Below are positions 31,328 through 40,683 of a stretch of 64,000 bases of DNA, piece after piece (position 1 is the first letter of the stretch; the number at the start of each line of letters is the position of its first letter). Made by a program: the position numbers and the translations under genes. Under the pieces are notes generated by a model. It did not search any database. It saw only the letters and a program-made list of their open reading frames with translations, and had not been told where the DNA came from. The DNA comes from Stentor roeselii. Lineage: Eukaryota; Ciliophora; Heterotrichea; Heterotrichida; Stentoridae. The DNA lies in assembly GCA_006503475.1 (NCBI GenBank), contig RSEH01000082.1, positions 1 to 64,000 on the forward strand. The letters run 5' to 3'.

Positions 31328-33232
31328 TTATTTAAATTTAGAATTTTTTTCGCTACACCCTGACCGATTCAAGCCACTTCTCTTAGAGCTCCACATTTTT
31401 TCTGCTGAATGAAAGGAACTCAGCGGGTTTTCATTGATAAAAATTTCTGAATGGTCTGAATGAAGACTGTCTTCATACATTTTATTATACAGGACATCAT
31501 CAAGAATGATGTCTTTCGATTCTTCTTTCAAATCAACAGACGAAAACTTTTTCGAGTCATTAAAATAATTGAAACTATTCGATTTCTTCATGTTTTTAGG
31601 TATTTTTTCTCTTTGAAGTTCGGAAAATGTCAGGTTTTTACTCAAGGCTTTGATTTTTCCTGAAGATTTTAAAGATTTCGGAGCTTTTAACATCTTGCTG
31701 AACAAATTTACTGCTGAAAGCTTTGATGATGTGAGTTTTAATGAAGGTACTTTTGGTTGAAAGGAAGATTCTGCCTTTTCCTCATTTTTTTCTTTGGAAA
31801 GATTGAGAATTCTAGGTTTTATTAAAGTTTCTTGCTTTTTTACTACGGGTTCTGAACGTTCGTAGAAAATCGTGTTTTTTTTTAATGGTTTCAGCTGAAG
31901 CAGGTCCTTTTCACGGTCTTCAGCAGGAAAAAAGGTTTTTTTTGGAATCACGATGTCGAATTCTTCAAAATCTTGAACTTTTTCTGTGTTTTCTTTGAAA
32001 ATCCAGGGATTTTCTAGTTGTAAGTCGATGCTTTCACATCTGAGGTCTTGTTTCTGAGATTTTTCTTGTTTTAGTTGAAAATTTGAGATTTTTATTTCAG
32101 AGGTTTTTTTGTTTTCCTTTTTTTTATGTTTTGTTTGAGTTGACTGTGAAACTTTTTGAATTTTTTCTTCACATTTTCGACATTTTTCTAGTTTTTTTGA
32201 AGTTTGGCAGGACTTTTGATGAAACAATTTTTTTTTTCTTTCCTTTTTCACGACGACCTCCTCGCCTCGAACGATTTGAAAGGCACAAAACCGGCACTCA
32301 TAAAAAACCTTAAAAAACTCATTTTTTTGCACTTCAAGTTTAAGTTGAACAACTGAAGCTTCTTGTTCTTCAACTTTTCTCCTCAAATAAGAAATTTCAC
32401 TTTTAGAGGCAAGTTCTAATTCACTAAATTCTTTCGATTTTTCCATAAATCGATTTTTTAGCTTTAAGTTCTCATCAACAAGTTTCACGATTTTTTTTTT
32501 GTTCTTTTTTGAGACGTGATTTTTTATCATAGGATCTTCTTGAGGTAAAAGGTTTTTCTCGTCATTCATGACTTTTTCTAGCTTTTCACGAATTTTTCTG
32601 TTTTCTTTTTGCAAGTCTTCAAAAAGAATAAGCTGCGACTTGATTTTTGCTTCAACTTCACCTTCTTGACCTGAGTTTTCTTTAAGAATCGACTGAAGTC
32701 GAAGACATTCTTCTTTATAAGTGTTAAGTTCTTGTTTAAGTTCATGAATCTGAGAGTACCTCAGGTCTTTTTTCAAATGTTTCAATTCTTCTTCTTTGAT
32801 TTTTACTTCGTTTTGAACGGATTGGACTGAATTTTTCAATTGTTCTGTTTTTTTCACGTATTTATGTAGAGGCGATTTCGATTTTTTCGTAATTTCTGAG
32901 ATTATTTTAGAGTTTTCACCAAGTTTCTTGTGAAGATACTCGACTTGGGTGGAAAGTTTTAGTTTTTCATCAGTTAAAATGTGCAGCTTTTCTTTTAGGT
33001 CAAGATTTTCCATGTATAAGGTTTCTTTGCTTTGAGTTATTTTTTTAGGGACTAGGTGCTTCTTGTTGGAAATGCCTGTCAATGAACGACTGTCCGACCC
33101 GTCCTCATTTCCGCTCGGATTTGATGAGAACTTTACGAACTGGTCGTAAAGTTCGTCTTGGTCTAGGATCATTTCGACTTTGCTTGATTGGAATTTTTGG
33201 TGAACGGGGTCGGCAGAGGAGGACTTTTTCAT
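31328..33232 (-). CDS. large coiled-coil protein
   Basis: A 634-aa protein, highly charged, with Lys and Glu dominating. Coiled coil runs from about residue 65 to 320 (ENLDLKEKLHILTDEKLKLS, KQELNTYKEECLRLQSILK). A Cys-containing segment (FYECRFCAF, SCQTSKKLEKCRKCEEK, about 322-375) might bind zinc. The C-terminal 250 residues are disordered, Ser/Lys-rich. Probably cytoskeletal or ciliary; no family recognised. It lies 106 bp downstream of the kinesin gene on the same strand. Confidence 0.7.
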   Translation of the reverse strand: MKKSSSADPVHQKFQSSKVEMILDQDELYDQFVKFSSNPSGNEDGSDSRSLTGISNKKHLVPKKITQSKETLYMENLDLKEKLHILTDEKLKLSTQVEYLHKKLGENSKIISEITKKSKSPLHKYVKKTEQLKNSVQSVQNEVKIKEEELKHLKKDLRYSQIHELKQELNTYKEECLRLQSILKENSGQEGEVEAKIKSQLILFEDLQKENRKIREKLEKVMNDEKNLLPQEDPMIKNHVSKKNKKKIVKLVDENLKLKNRFMEKSKEFSELELASKSEISYLRRKVEEQEASVVQLKLEVQKNEFFKVFYECRFCAFQIVRGEEVVVKKERKKKLFHQKSCQTSKKLEKCRKCEEKIQKVSQSTQTKHKKKENKKTSEIKISNFQLKQEKSQKQDLRCESIDLQLENPWIFKENTEKVQDFEEFDIVIPKKTFFPAEDREKDLLQLKPLKKNTIFYERSEPVVKKQETLIKPRILNLSKEKNEEKAESSFQPKVPSLKLTSSKLSAVNLFSKMLKAPKSLKSSGKIKALSKNLTFSELQREKIPKNMKKSNSFNYFNDSKKFSSVDLKEESKDIILDDVLYNKMYEDSLHSDHSEIFINENPLSSFHSAEKMWSSKRSGLNRSGCSEKNSKFK

Positions 33233-33338
33233 TTATTAGTTGCTGCTTATTGGAAGTTATATTAATGCAAATTGTTTTAACACACCTGAAATCAATTCAA
33301 GTTTCTCCCAAAACCACAGAACCCCCATTAAAATTGAA

Positions 33339-35672
33339 TTAACTTACAATATTTTTAAACAAAGGCAAAAACCCTTTCTTTTCATTATAATCCTGCAATC
33401 TACTCTGTACTTTCCTAGTAGTAGCCTCCCAGTTCCCAACTCCACTAACATTCCTATTCAAGTATCTTTCCCCATCCCCCTCTTTATCCTCTGCAAAAAT
33501 TCTTTGCCCCTCATCCTCATCCCCTTCATAAAAATTTCCAGTCCTCTGAAATACCAAAGTTTTATTCTTAACTTCAGCAAAAACATTATCAGCGACCTGA
33601 GCCTTGGGCAATTTCGGAAAAACAGTTTGTTTACCCTGAACGACAAAAGGTTTCAAAGTCCATTCACGATTATTCTCATCCCATTTCGACACCCTCTTGA
33701 TTCTCTGAACTTCCTTCAAAGGTAAGAAAAATTCAAAAACTTTCAAAAAAAAAATATTTTCCTTATCTTGTTCACGAATAGTTTCAAGTAGTTCTTCTTT
33801 TTCCCTTTCATGTTCTTTAAGTAAATCATCGATTTCAGCGAGACAAGCTTTGTACTTTCCTCGAAGATTTTTCAAGATTCTTCTTAAATCTTCGACTTCT
33901 TCTTGAAGATTTAAGTACTTTTCTTTTTCTAAGTCTTGGTCGGGAAGAGGTTTTTTTGATGGTTTTTTACGCTTTTTTATTAAAGCTGCTTTGGAAAGAC
34001 CTCCGCGCGGATCACCTCCTGAGATTAATTTTGAGTTAAGGTCTTGAAGAGCTGCTAAAAGGCTCTCTTGTTTAAAAGGCTCGGATTGGGAATTGTTTTC
34101 TTTTGGTTGAAGAATTTCTTGAAATTTGGGATTTAATTGCTTTTGATGAAGGTCTCGCTGAAGAGAGGCACGAAGGTGGATCGGCGATTGACTTGATTTT
34201 TGAATGGGGAGCTGAGGGTTTGGAGAGGTTTGAACAGGAGGCTTTAAGGAAAATGGACTGATTAGGACTTGCTCGTGAAGGTCTGAGGGCTTTTTTGGAA
34301 GAAGGTCACTTTTTTTGGATATACGACTGTTGACTCTTTTAGGATTCGGGATATACTCTTCATCATCATCAACTTCAACCCTAACAGTTTTTTTCAACTC
34401 ATCACGATCATCAATTTTTTTTTTCTGCCTTCTATGAGTTTGAAAAGCATCCCTTTTCAAAAAAAGCGGCTTCTCAACAAAAACTTCCTTCTCAACAAAA
34501 ACTTCCTTCTCAACAACTCTTTCCTTCTCAACAATTCTTTCCTTCTCAACAACTCTTTCCTTTCCACTAATTTCCCCAACCGAATTTTTATTCTCTTCAA
34601 TCATTTTCTTAAGTCTTTGAATTTCTTCAAAATATTCCCTAATTAAAGTATCCTTCGGGTCTTCATTAACTTTCGGTTTATTCTGAATGAACTTTGCCCT
34701 GCTAGCATATCTTAAAGTACTAAGACTTTCATCATAATTATAATCAGCAGGAGAAACAACAGCAATCATGACAGTTTTCGTATTTCCACCAAGACTATCC
34801 TGAAGAAGCCTTGTAAGTTTCGAGTCACGATAAGGAACATGAGAAGAATTTCCATCAACAAGAGCACTGATGACATTTCCTAAAGCACTAAGAGACAAGT
34901 TGATTTCAATCGCTTCTCTCATACGTTCTCCTTGCGCTCCTGTTTTTTTCTGTCGTTCAGAGCCTGCCAAGTCGACAAGGTTGAGTTTTCCTGCTTTGAC
35001 AACAGTTCCTCTTCCGTCATTTTGAGAGGTTTCAATGTTTAAGGTAAAGACCGCATGGGACCTGGAAGACTTTTCATTCATGTTCGTTTCTTTTGTTATT
35101 CGATGAGAGGAACCGACAGTCATCGCAAGTTGGACTTCAGAGATACTTTGAACTAGTTTAGATGATAAGTTTTTAATGAACACGCCTTTTTCTTTAGTTT
35201 CTTTCAAGTCCAGCTTGTTTTTCGAGTTTGGATTGAGAAGGTCTCGGATTTCTTCATTGTAGATCTCGAGGTAAGAACAACTTACTAGAAAGACTTGCGT
35301 CGTCGATGACGACGCGATTGACTCGAAAATATGTGAGAAGGAATTTGGGATTATTCCAGGATGCTCTGAAGACCCTGACATTGTAAAAGTCTTACCACAA
35401 CCAGTTTGTCCATAAGCGAAGATGGTTCCGTTGTAACCTTCTAAAACGCTTTCAACAAGGGAAAAAGCTGTTTCTTCGTAAAGGTCTTTTTGGGAGGTTT
35501 GAATGTCGAATACACTGTCAAATGTGAATGATTTGGGAATTGAGGTCTTTGGGTTTTGGATTGAACAACTGTTCGAGTCTTTTTCGAGATGGACTATCAC
35601 TTGGCTTCCTTTGCTTTTTTCTAAAGAATTTAATGGACGCATCCGGACTACGACCTTTACTGATTCTGGCAT
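33339..35672 (-). CDS. kinesin motor, kinesin-2 like
   Basis: A 777-aa protein with an N-terminal motor domain (1-345): P-loop GQTGCGKT (88-95), switch [12 protein letters not shown], switch II DLAGSE, and [19 protein letters not shown]. The neck linker region resembles kinesin-2 ([20 protein letters not shown]), the family that drives anterograde intraflagellar transport. A short tandem run of VEKE units (residues about 371-405) follows the neck helix, then a disordered Pro/Ser-rich linker. A coiled coil lies near 580-640. A conserved-looking tail starts at [17 protein letters not shown]. Homodimeric (KIF17/OSM-3) is more likely than heterotrimeric because of the single chain architecture, but this is inference. 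Confidence 0.9.
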   Translation of the reverse strand: MPESVKVVVRMRPLNSLEKSKGSQVIVHLEKDSNSCSIQNPKTSIPKSFTFDSVFDIQTSQKDLYEETAFSLVESVLEGYNGTIFAYGQTGCGKTFTMSGSSEHPGIIPNSFSHIFESIASSSTTQVFLVSCSYLEIYNEEIRDLLNPNSKNKLDLKETKEKGVFIKNLSSKLVQSISEVQLAMTVGSSHRITKETNMNEKSSRSHAVFTLNIETSQNDGRGTVVKAGKLNLVDLAGSERQKKTGAQGERMREAIEINLSLSALGNVISALVDGNSSHVPYRDSKLTRLLQDSLGGNTKTVMIAVVSPADYNYDESLSTLRYASRAKFIQNKPKVNEDPKDTLIREYFEEIQRLKKMIEENKNSVGEISGKERVVEKERIVEKERVVEKEVFVEKEVFVEKPLFLKRDAFQTHRRQKKKIDDRDELKKTVRVEVDDDEEYIPNPKRVNSRISKKSDLLPKKPSDLHEQVLISPFSLKPPVQTSPNPQLPIQKSSQSPIHLRASLQRDLHQKQLNPKFQEILQPKENNSQSEPFKQESLLAALQDLNSKLISGGDPRGGLSKAALIKKRKKPSKKPLPDQDLEKEKYLNLQEEVEDLRRILKNLRGKYKACLAEIDDLLKEHEREKEELLETIREQDKENIFFLKVFEFFLPLKEVQRIKRVSKWDENNREWTLKPFVVQGKQTVFPKLPKAQVADNVFAEVKNKTLVFQRTGNFYEGDEDEGQRIFAEDKEGDGERYLNRNVSGVGNWEATTRKVQSRLQDYNEKKGFLPLFKNIVS
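34465..34566 (-). repeat. 18-bp tandem repeat in the kinesin neck
   Basis: About five units related to TTCTCAACAAAAACTTCC on the plus strand encode VEKE(R/V)(V/I/F) hexapeptides. The array stays in frame and would extend a charged helix. Unit number could vary between alleles. Confidence 0.8.
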
Positions 35673-35755
35673 GATAAAGAAAATCGAATATAAACTATTG
35701 AAAGTTAATAGATTAATAAAGGAAAAAATATTTAAAAAAAAGAGTTTTAAGGATT

Positions 35756-36499
35756 TCAGGTAGGTTTATTTAAGTCTATTCTTGAATTCTCGATTTGGAT
35801 ATTCACGATTTCTGTTCTTTCCCATGTTTCATTTCTAGGAATTATTTTTGTTTTAGCGTTTTTTTGAACCACGAACTGAAAAGTACTGATCCCTTTGTAA
35901 GTGATGTAAAGGTGGAAGTTTAAAATATACCCCAGGTACCAAAAGACTAGAAAAGAAAAAGTTCCGATTATTATGATGAAACAAACGTAGCCGATTTCAT
36001 GATTCGCGTTGAATTCAAAGATGTTTATCGTGTTTTCTAAAGCGATTGAACAAGAAATCGTTATTATTCCTGATAAACTTGTACTGCAGGTCACTAGTCC
36101 AATGAAATATTTGTAGTTTTTACCTCCGATGCAGTTGTTTACCCACCTGCAATGATGGTCGTATTTTGAAATGCATTTGTTGCAGTAGCTGCAGTGCTTT
36201 GAAAATAATTGAATGGAAGAGTTGCAGATTGTGCATTGTAAAGGGCTTGGATTGTCTGATGTTGAGTTTGGATTTGATAGGTTTGGGTCCGCTGGGTTTA
36301 TTAAACTTGTAGTTAAATGAAAGGCGAGGCTTAGAAAAAGTAAAATGTTGAATGTACTGAATAGTAAAGGCTCGTATTCTGATTTTGCGTGGGGAAAAAT
36401 GAAGATATTGCATAAAACTCCGTATGATAAGAACATGAAATATGAAAGCATTTGTTTCAAGCTCCAAGGAAATTCTAATCCGTTCTTTCGTTTATTCAT
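35756..36499 (-). CDS. DHHC palmitoyltransferase
   Basis: A 247-aa integral membrane S-acyltransferase. Two helices (about 18-35 and 46-66) come before the Cys-rich domain at 89-138, which contains [12 protein letters not shown], and the catalytic DHHC (114-117) in [17 protein letters not shown]. Two more helices follow (about 140-165 and 172-198). It attaches palmitate to cysteines of membrane-associated proteins at Golgi or plasma membrane. The chosen ATG overlaps the last codons of the upstream gene by 8 nt on the same strand. A later start at Met17 would remove the overlap but would begin right at the first helix. Confidence 0.9.
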   Translation of the reverse strand: MNKRKNGLEFPWSLKQMLSYFMFLSYGVLCNIFIFPHAKSEYEPLLFSTFNILLFLSLAFHLTTSLINPADPNLSNPNSTSDNPSPLQCTICNSSIQLFSKHCSYCNKCISKYDHHCRWVNNCIGGKNYKYFIGLVTCSTSLSGIITISCSIALENTINIFEFNANHEIGYVCFIIIIGTFSFLVFWYLGYILNFHLYITYKGISTFQFVVQKNAKTKIIPRNETWERTEIVNIQIENSRIDLNKPT

Positions 36500-37484
36500 T
36501 ATTAATATATTCTATCTCAAGTATATAAGCAAAAAAAGTGACATCATGTGAATTCAAAGTAATAATTACCGTTTTCGACTCAACCTTCATGTTCGGAAGA
36601 CAAATGAACTTAATATAATCACTATTCTTCGGAAGTAGAGTAAGTTCAGGAGTCTTTACAAAAACTAACTTGACGTCATTCGCTTCAACCTGCACAGTTT
36701 TAACTTCATCAGATTCATTAAAAACCTTAAATTTTTTATGAACTTCCTGATTTACTAAGATTTTCAATACAAATGTTTTAAAATTCTCATCTTTTGGAAA
36801 TTTGAATTTTTTCCTTTCTGAAACTTCAGAAATCACTGAAAAATTCGATTTATTCGATTTCAAAGAAGCTTGACTAGTTGACTGTAAAAGTCCAGGTGTT
36901 AAAAATTTCAACTTTTTTTCTTTCTTTTTGATTTTTTTAGTTATTTTGAGGTCTTTTGCAGAATTTTTTGATGTAAGGATCGACCTGTTCGCTGAAGCCT
37001 TGACTGAAAGTCTTTCACTTTTACATTTACTCAGAAAAGAACTGGGTCTAACGTCTTTTAATTTCAAGTTCCTGATAACGACCCTTGCCCCAGTTGATTC
37101 CGTGTTAGTCCTTAAAATTCTTGAGTTTTTCACATCAGAACTAACCAAATACTCGATTTTTCCTAAAATATTCTTTAAATTAGGCCAACTTCTACGAGAA
37201 ATCTTAGAAAAAACCAGAAATTCATTCAAATAAATCTCAAAAGATCCAAGTCTCGGAAAAGTCTCATTAAAATTAACCTCTTGTTTAAAGTAGTAAAGTT
37301 TCGCTAGAGCCAAATCATTGATTTTAACGAAAATCTGAGGAAATGACTTTTCCACATTTTCTTTCACCTTTTGGCTCCAAAGTAAATATTTTTCTTGATC
37401 ATGATTAGTGCACCATCGATGACTATTACAATGAACACTAATTTTTCCTTACCAATGTTCAATTAAAAGTAAATTTCTTTCCAT
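36492..37484 (-). CDS. SelW/Rdx-like thioredoxin-fold protein with long C-terminal extension
   Basis: The spliced protein has 325 aa. A 32-nt first exon adds [11 protein letters not shown], giving a beta strand followed by a CVHC redox motif (residues 11-14), then a helix and [19 protein letters not shown]. This order (strand, CxxC, helix, Gly-x-Phe-Glu-x hairpin) is that of the SelW/Rdx family, but both positions are Cys, with no UGA selenocysteine. The match also includes HRWCTNH, not typical of the family. Residues 100-325 are a Lys/Ser-rich linker and a beta-rich C-terminal domain of unknown type. It overlaps the DHHC gene at its 3' end. Redox role inferred. Confidence 0.7.
37438..37452 (-). 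other. 15-nt spliceosomal intron
   Basis: The minus strand reads GTAAGGAAAAATTAG. It splits the first Cys codon of CVHC (TG|T) and joins the ATG exon to the long frame; without it the long frame lacks an ATG and starts only at a GTG. Confidence 0.88.
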
Positions 37485-37514
37485 TTATCCAGTTTCCATT
37501 CTTAATAAATCTAC

Positions 37515-38420
37515 CTACTCTTCAGCCTGTGACTTTTTATAAGCAAGTCTTTGATATCTGGAGGCGGAAGCAGCAGAGACCACCCCAGAGTGTTCAATAA
37601 CATTTTTCAATATAGCCATTAAGTGACTACCAGCGACACAATAAGTAAAAAGTGAAGGTTCAAGTAAATTTTTTCTTTTTCTTAGTAAAACTTCGATTAT
37701 GTCCAAGTTTATCATTCCGAAGTCGAATTTGTTCCTCATCTGGAAAAATGCTTCTTCCAGTTTACCGAAATTTTCCTCGATGAACACCTGCCAGGCTTTT
37801 ACTGCTCCTTGATGGTCATATGATTGACCTTGAACCTGCCAGAAAAGTTGAAGGATCCAGCGAATCTTTGGTGGAGGAGATGGGATTAATAGACTTATTT
37901 TGTCCATTTCTGCTAAGGAAGCTATTGCTCCTAGCGCCTGGTCGGAATAGTAAAAGTCTGGAATTTGGGATGAGTCGAAGTCTCCTAATTGACTGAGTTC
38001 TATGTCGATTATTTGAAGCTCTTCTTCTTTGTCGATCTCGTCTTCAACTTCAGATTCAGGTTCTCCAGCCTGCAACGACTCTTTTTTTTCTTCAGTCATG
38101 TCGAGTGGCTTGAGTTTGCTAATTCCAAGCGAAAAGGCTTTCTTTATTTCTTGCAGATCTGCTTCTTTTTGCTTTTCTTCACGTTTTTTCATCTCTTCAA
38201 AGCGCTGAATGCTAGACCTGCGAGTGTCTGGCTTACTTGTAGAAGGCCTATTTGAGATAGAGGCTTCGCTTACGGTAAGAATTTTCGTTAAAGACTCTAA
38301 AGATTGGGTGAGCTCTGTTATAATGAGTGACTGAGCTTCCAATTGTTTTTCAAGAGGAATGATCCTTTTTAGAAGGACTTCAATTATGGCTTCTTTATAC
38401 TTGCCTAGCTGATTATCCAT
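37515..38420 (-). CDS. unknown protein with N-terminal coiled coil
   Basis: A 301-aa protein. An N-terminal helix (1-50; KRIIPLEKQLEAQSLIITEL) is followed by a Ser/Thr and acidic linker (EVEDEIDKEEEL near 125-136). A folded C-terminal helical domain (about 150-290) contains PPPKIRWILQLFWQVQGQ and FDFGMINLDIIEVLLRKRK. No family recognised. It lies 30 bp before the start of the SelW-like gene on the same strand. Confidence 0.65.
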   Translation of the reverse strand: MDNQLGKYKEAIIEVLLKRIIPLEKQLEAQSLIITELTQSLESLTKILTVSEASISNRPSTSKPDTRRSSIQRFEEMKKREEKQKEADLQEIKKAFSLGISKLKPLDMTEEKKESLQAGEPESEVEDEIDKEEELQIIDIELSQLGDFDSSQIPDFYYSDQALGAIASLAEMDKISLLIPSPPPKIRWILQLFWQVQGQSYDHQGAVKAWQVFIEENFGKLEEAFFQMRNKFDFGMINLDIIEVLLRKRKNLLEPSLFTYCVAGSHLMAILKNVIEHSGVVSAASASRYQRLAYKKSQAEE

Positions 38421-38588
38421 TAATAACTAATCTCTTCAAAAAGAACTCCAAATCCTTCTCCTGATTAAATCATCCAAATCCAAAAAAATCCAAAATTCCC
38501 CAAAAAACCTCCTAAAATTCTTCCAACTATAATCAACCTTCCAAAATCCCGCTAAACTCTTCAATCCTATTCCAATATCTCTAATCTA

Positions 38589-39140
38589 TTACTTCTGAAT
38601 AGTCTGCACAAGCCATTCCATTCCTTCCTGCAGTCCTTCTCCAGTCTTAGCAGAACTGGCCATGATGCTCCAAGGTCGATCCCTAATAAGATGAAGATTA
38701 AGAGTATCACTGATTTCATCAGCAGGAAGTGCCTGAAGCAAGTCCTGCTTATTTGCGAAAATAAGAGTGGGCACGCCTGCCAACTTATCATCTTCTAGCA
38801 AAGTCTGCAGTTCTTGGCTGGACTCGTTGAGACGGTTCCTGTCGGCACTGTCAATGACATAAACCAGTCCATTAGTATGCTCGAAGTAGTTCCTCCAGTA
38901 TGGACGAATCGTGCTTTGACCACCGATGTCCCAAACATTCAGCTTGAACCCTTCCTTGACTAATGATTTTATGTTGAAACCTTGAGTCGGCATGATTTGG
39001 GTGATGTCCTCTTCAGACAATGCCTTCAAGATCGTCGTTTTCCCTGCATTGTCTAGTCCTAGTACCAGGATACGCGCTTCGCGTTCATCTCTTTTCAAAC
39101 TTCTGAGCAAAGAGAGTAAACCCTACTTGGAACTTACCAT
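38589..39140 (-). CDS. ARL3: ARL3 small GTPase
   Basis: The spliced protein has 178 aa: [20 protein letters not shown], then G1 GLDNAGKTT, switch [10 protein letters not shown]3 WDIGGQ, G4 NKQD and G5 SSAKTGEG. The sequence around [31 protein letters not shown] and [11 protein letters not shown] is closely that of ARL3, the ciliary GTPase that releases lipidated cargo from UNC119 and PDE6D carriers inside cilia and interacts with RP2. The first coding exon is the ATG alone. After a 15-nt intron the next codons restore the family N-terminus GLLSLLR, which is the amphipathic membrane helix. One family difference is Ser-Thr for Arg-Lys after GGQ. Confidence 0.95.
39123..39137 (-). other. 15-nt intron directly after the initiator ATG
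   Basis: The minus strand reads ATG, then GTAAGTTCCAAGTAG, then GGT. The intron carries an in-frame TAG. Splicing gives MGLLSLL, matching the ARL3 N-terminus. Confidence 0.93.
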
Positions 39141-39230
39141 TTGAAATTATCTGAAAAATCCCAGCCGCACATCAGATTTTCCATGACCAAAAAAAAAGAC
39201 AACAAAACATAGAACTATTGCTTTAATTAT

Positions 39231-40490
39231 CTAGAATTTCGATTTTTTTATCTTTTCCAGACAGTTAAGCACATGCCGTCCATAAGGGTACCCGCGTATG
39301 ATAACTGATTTTTCATTCACTTTATTTACAAGGTCAGCCTGGAGACGGCCAGTTGTTTTTTCCAAGGCTTTTTGAATGACGAAGTTCGCGAATTTGTCAG
39401 TCATCAGCTCGACCAGTCTAGAAGAGTCGAAGATTTCACTTGCAAAAGCATGGACCTGCTCTTGACTACCCACAATGAAGCATTTTTCAATCACGTTACT
39501 CGCGAATTTATGCTTACTTAGTTCGAAGAGGGTCCCAAGGAAGCTGTTGATTAATTGTTCTTTTTCAGCAGGGCCTCCTTTATCAAGAATATGTTGAATA
39601 ACATAGTTTCCGTAGTTTTTTTTACTGATTTCTACTGAGTTCTGAATTATCAAATCAAAGATTTGAATTATTTTGTCTTTAGGGCAGAATTCGATTATCT
39701 TTTGGATTACGCGACAACCGTATTGGTGCTCGGACCAGTATACGGTTTGACCTTTCAGGGTGTTAACTATGAAGGCGATGTCATTGTAGGGAAGAATTTC
39801 GATGCACTTTTGGATCACGTGATTACCGTTTTGGTCTTCTACTGCCTTTTCAACGTTTCCTTTGAACTCTAAAGCGATGCTTCTTCTTTGGTCTATTTCG
39901 ACTGAGTCGAGAACCTTTTGTAGTACACGACATCCATACATATGCAAAGACAACTCAAGTATTTTCCCATTCATCTGCATAGCAATCGCTCTTTTCTGTT
40001 CCTTACTTCCAAATTCAAACACTTTCTGCACAACATAATTTCCAAAAACATCTAAAATAAGACTAAAGCTGTTTTCAAGAATTTCTTCAAATACCATCTG
40101 TTTATCCTCATGAGAAGAATTTTCATATTTTTGTTGCAAAAAACGAGAACCACTCTGATCTCGGGCGAGTTCCAAGACTCTTCCTCTTATTTCACCGAGT
40201 TCAGACTTCTTGTTTTCGCTTGGAAGGAAAGAAGGAATAAATTCAGGGGCTGCTGTATTCAAATTCGCACTTTGGCTCGGCTTCGCCTCGAATGGCTTGA
40301 AAACTGCGTCTTTCGGCAGGTATGGGAAAAGCGCGATGTCTGCTGGGGCTGATGTCGAACGTTCTAGAAGGTGGCTCAACTCGTCTTTGTTAAATAAAAC
40401 TGTTCGTTTTGTTGTTGTTACTCGTGTCAAGGCCTCGTCGTCTGAGTCGTCTTCTAGTAAGATGTTCCCGATTAGCTTTCTTTCGATCAT
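39231..40490 (-). CDS. Pumilio (PUF) RNA-binding protein
   Basis: A 419-aa protein. The C-terminal part (about 100-415) is a Pumilio homology domain with eight repeats. The base-contacting trios read, repeat 1 to 8: S-R-Q (SGSRFLQ), N-Y-Q (FGNYVVQ), C-R-Q (YGCRVLQ), N-H-Q (NGNHVIQ), C-R-Q (YGCRVIQ), N-Y-Q (YGNYVIQ), S-N-E (FASNVIE), N-F-Q (FANFVIQ). By the known PUF code this predicts UGUAUAUA, the same as animal PUM1. Such proteins bind 3' UTRs and repress or destabilise mRNAs in the cytoplasm. The N-terminal 100 residues are disordered. It shares a 193-bp divergent spacer with the C2 gene. Confidence 0.95.
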   Translation of the reverse strand: MIERKLIGNILLEDDSDDEALTRVTTTKRTVLFNKDELSHLLERSTSAPADIALFPYLPKDAVFKPFEAKPSQSANLNTAAPEFIPSFLPSENKKSELGEIRGRVLELARDQSGSRFLQQKYENSSHEDKQMVFEEILENSFSLILDVFGNYVVQKVFEFGSKEQKRAIAMQMNGKILELSLHMYGCRVLQKVLDSVEIDQRRSIALEFKGNVEKAVEDQNGNHVIQKCIEILPYNDIAFIVNTLKGQTVYWSEHQYGCRVIQKIIEFCPKDKIIQIFDLIIQNSVEISKKNYGNYVIQHILDKGGPAEKEQLINSFLGTLFELSKHKFASNVIEKCFIVGSQEQVHAFASEIFDSSRLVELMTDKFANFVIQKALEKTTGRLQADLVNKVNEKSVIIRGYPYGRHVLNCLEKIKKSKF

Positions 40491-40683
40491 TGTATTAATG
40501 GCTAACAGAAATATTTGATCTGTGAGGAATCTTTAGGGGTTCAGGTTACCAAAGAAAACCAATCATGAAAAATACCAAACCCACTTCCTCCCCCCACAAC
40601 CAAATCCAAATCCCTTAACCCACAGAAACTCTTTTCTATTAACCTCAATCACTAAAACCAGATATTCAAAAAGAATAATAAAA
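40491..40683. promoter_or_regulatory. divergent promoter region (PUF / C2 gene)
   Basis: A 193-bp head-to-head spacer with a C-rich plus strand stretch near 40580-40600. No known element recognised. Confidence 0.4.
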
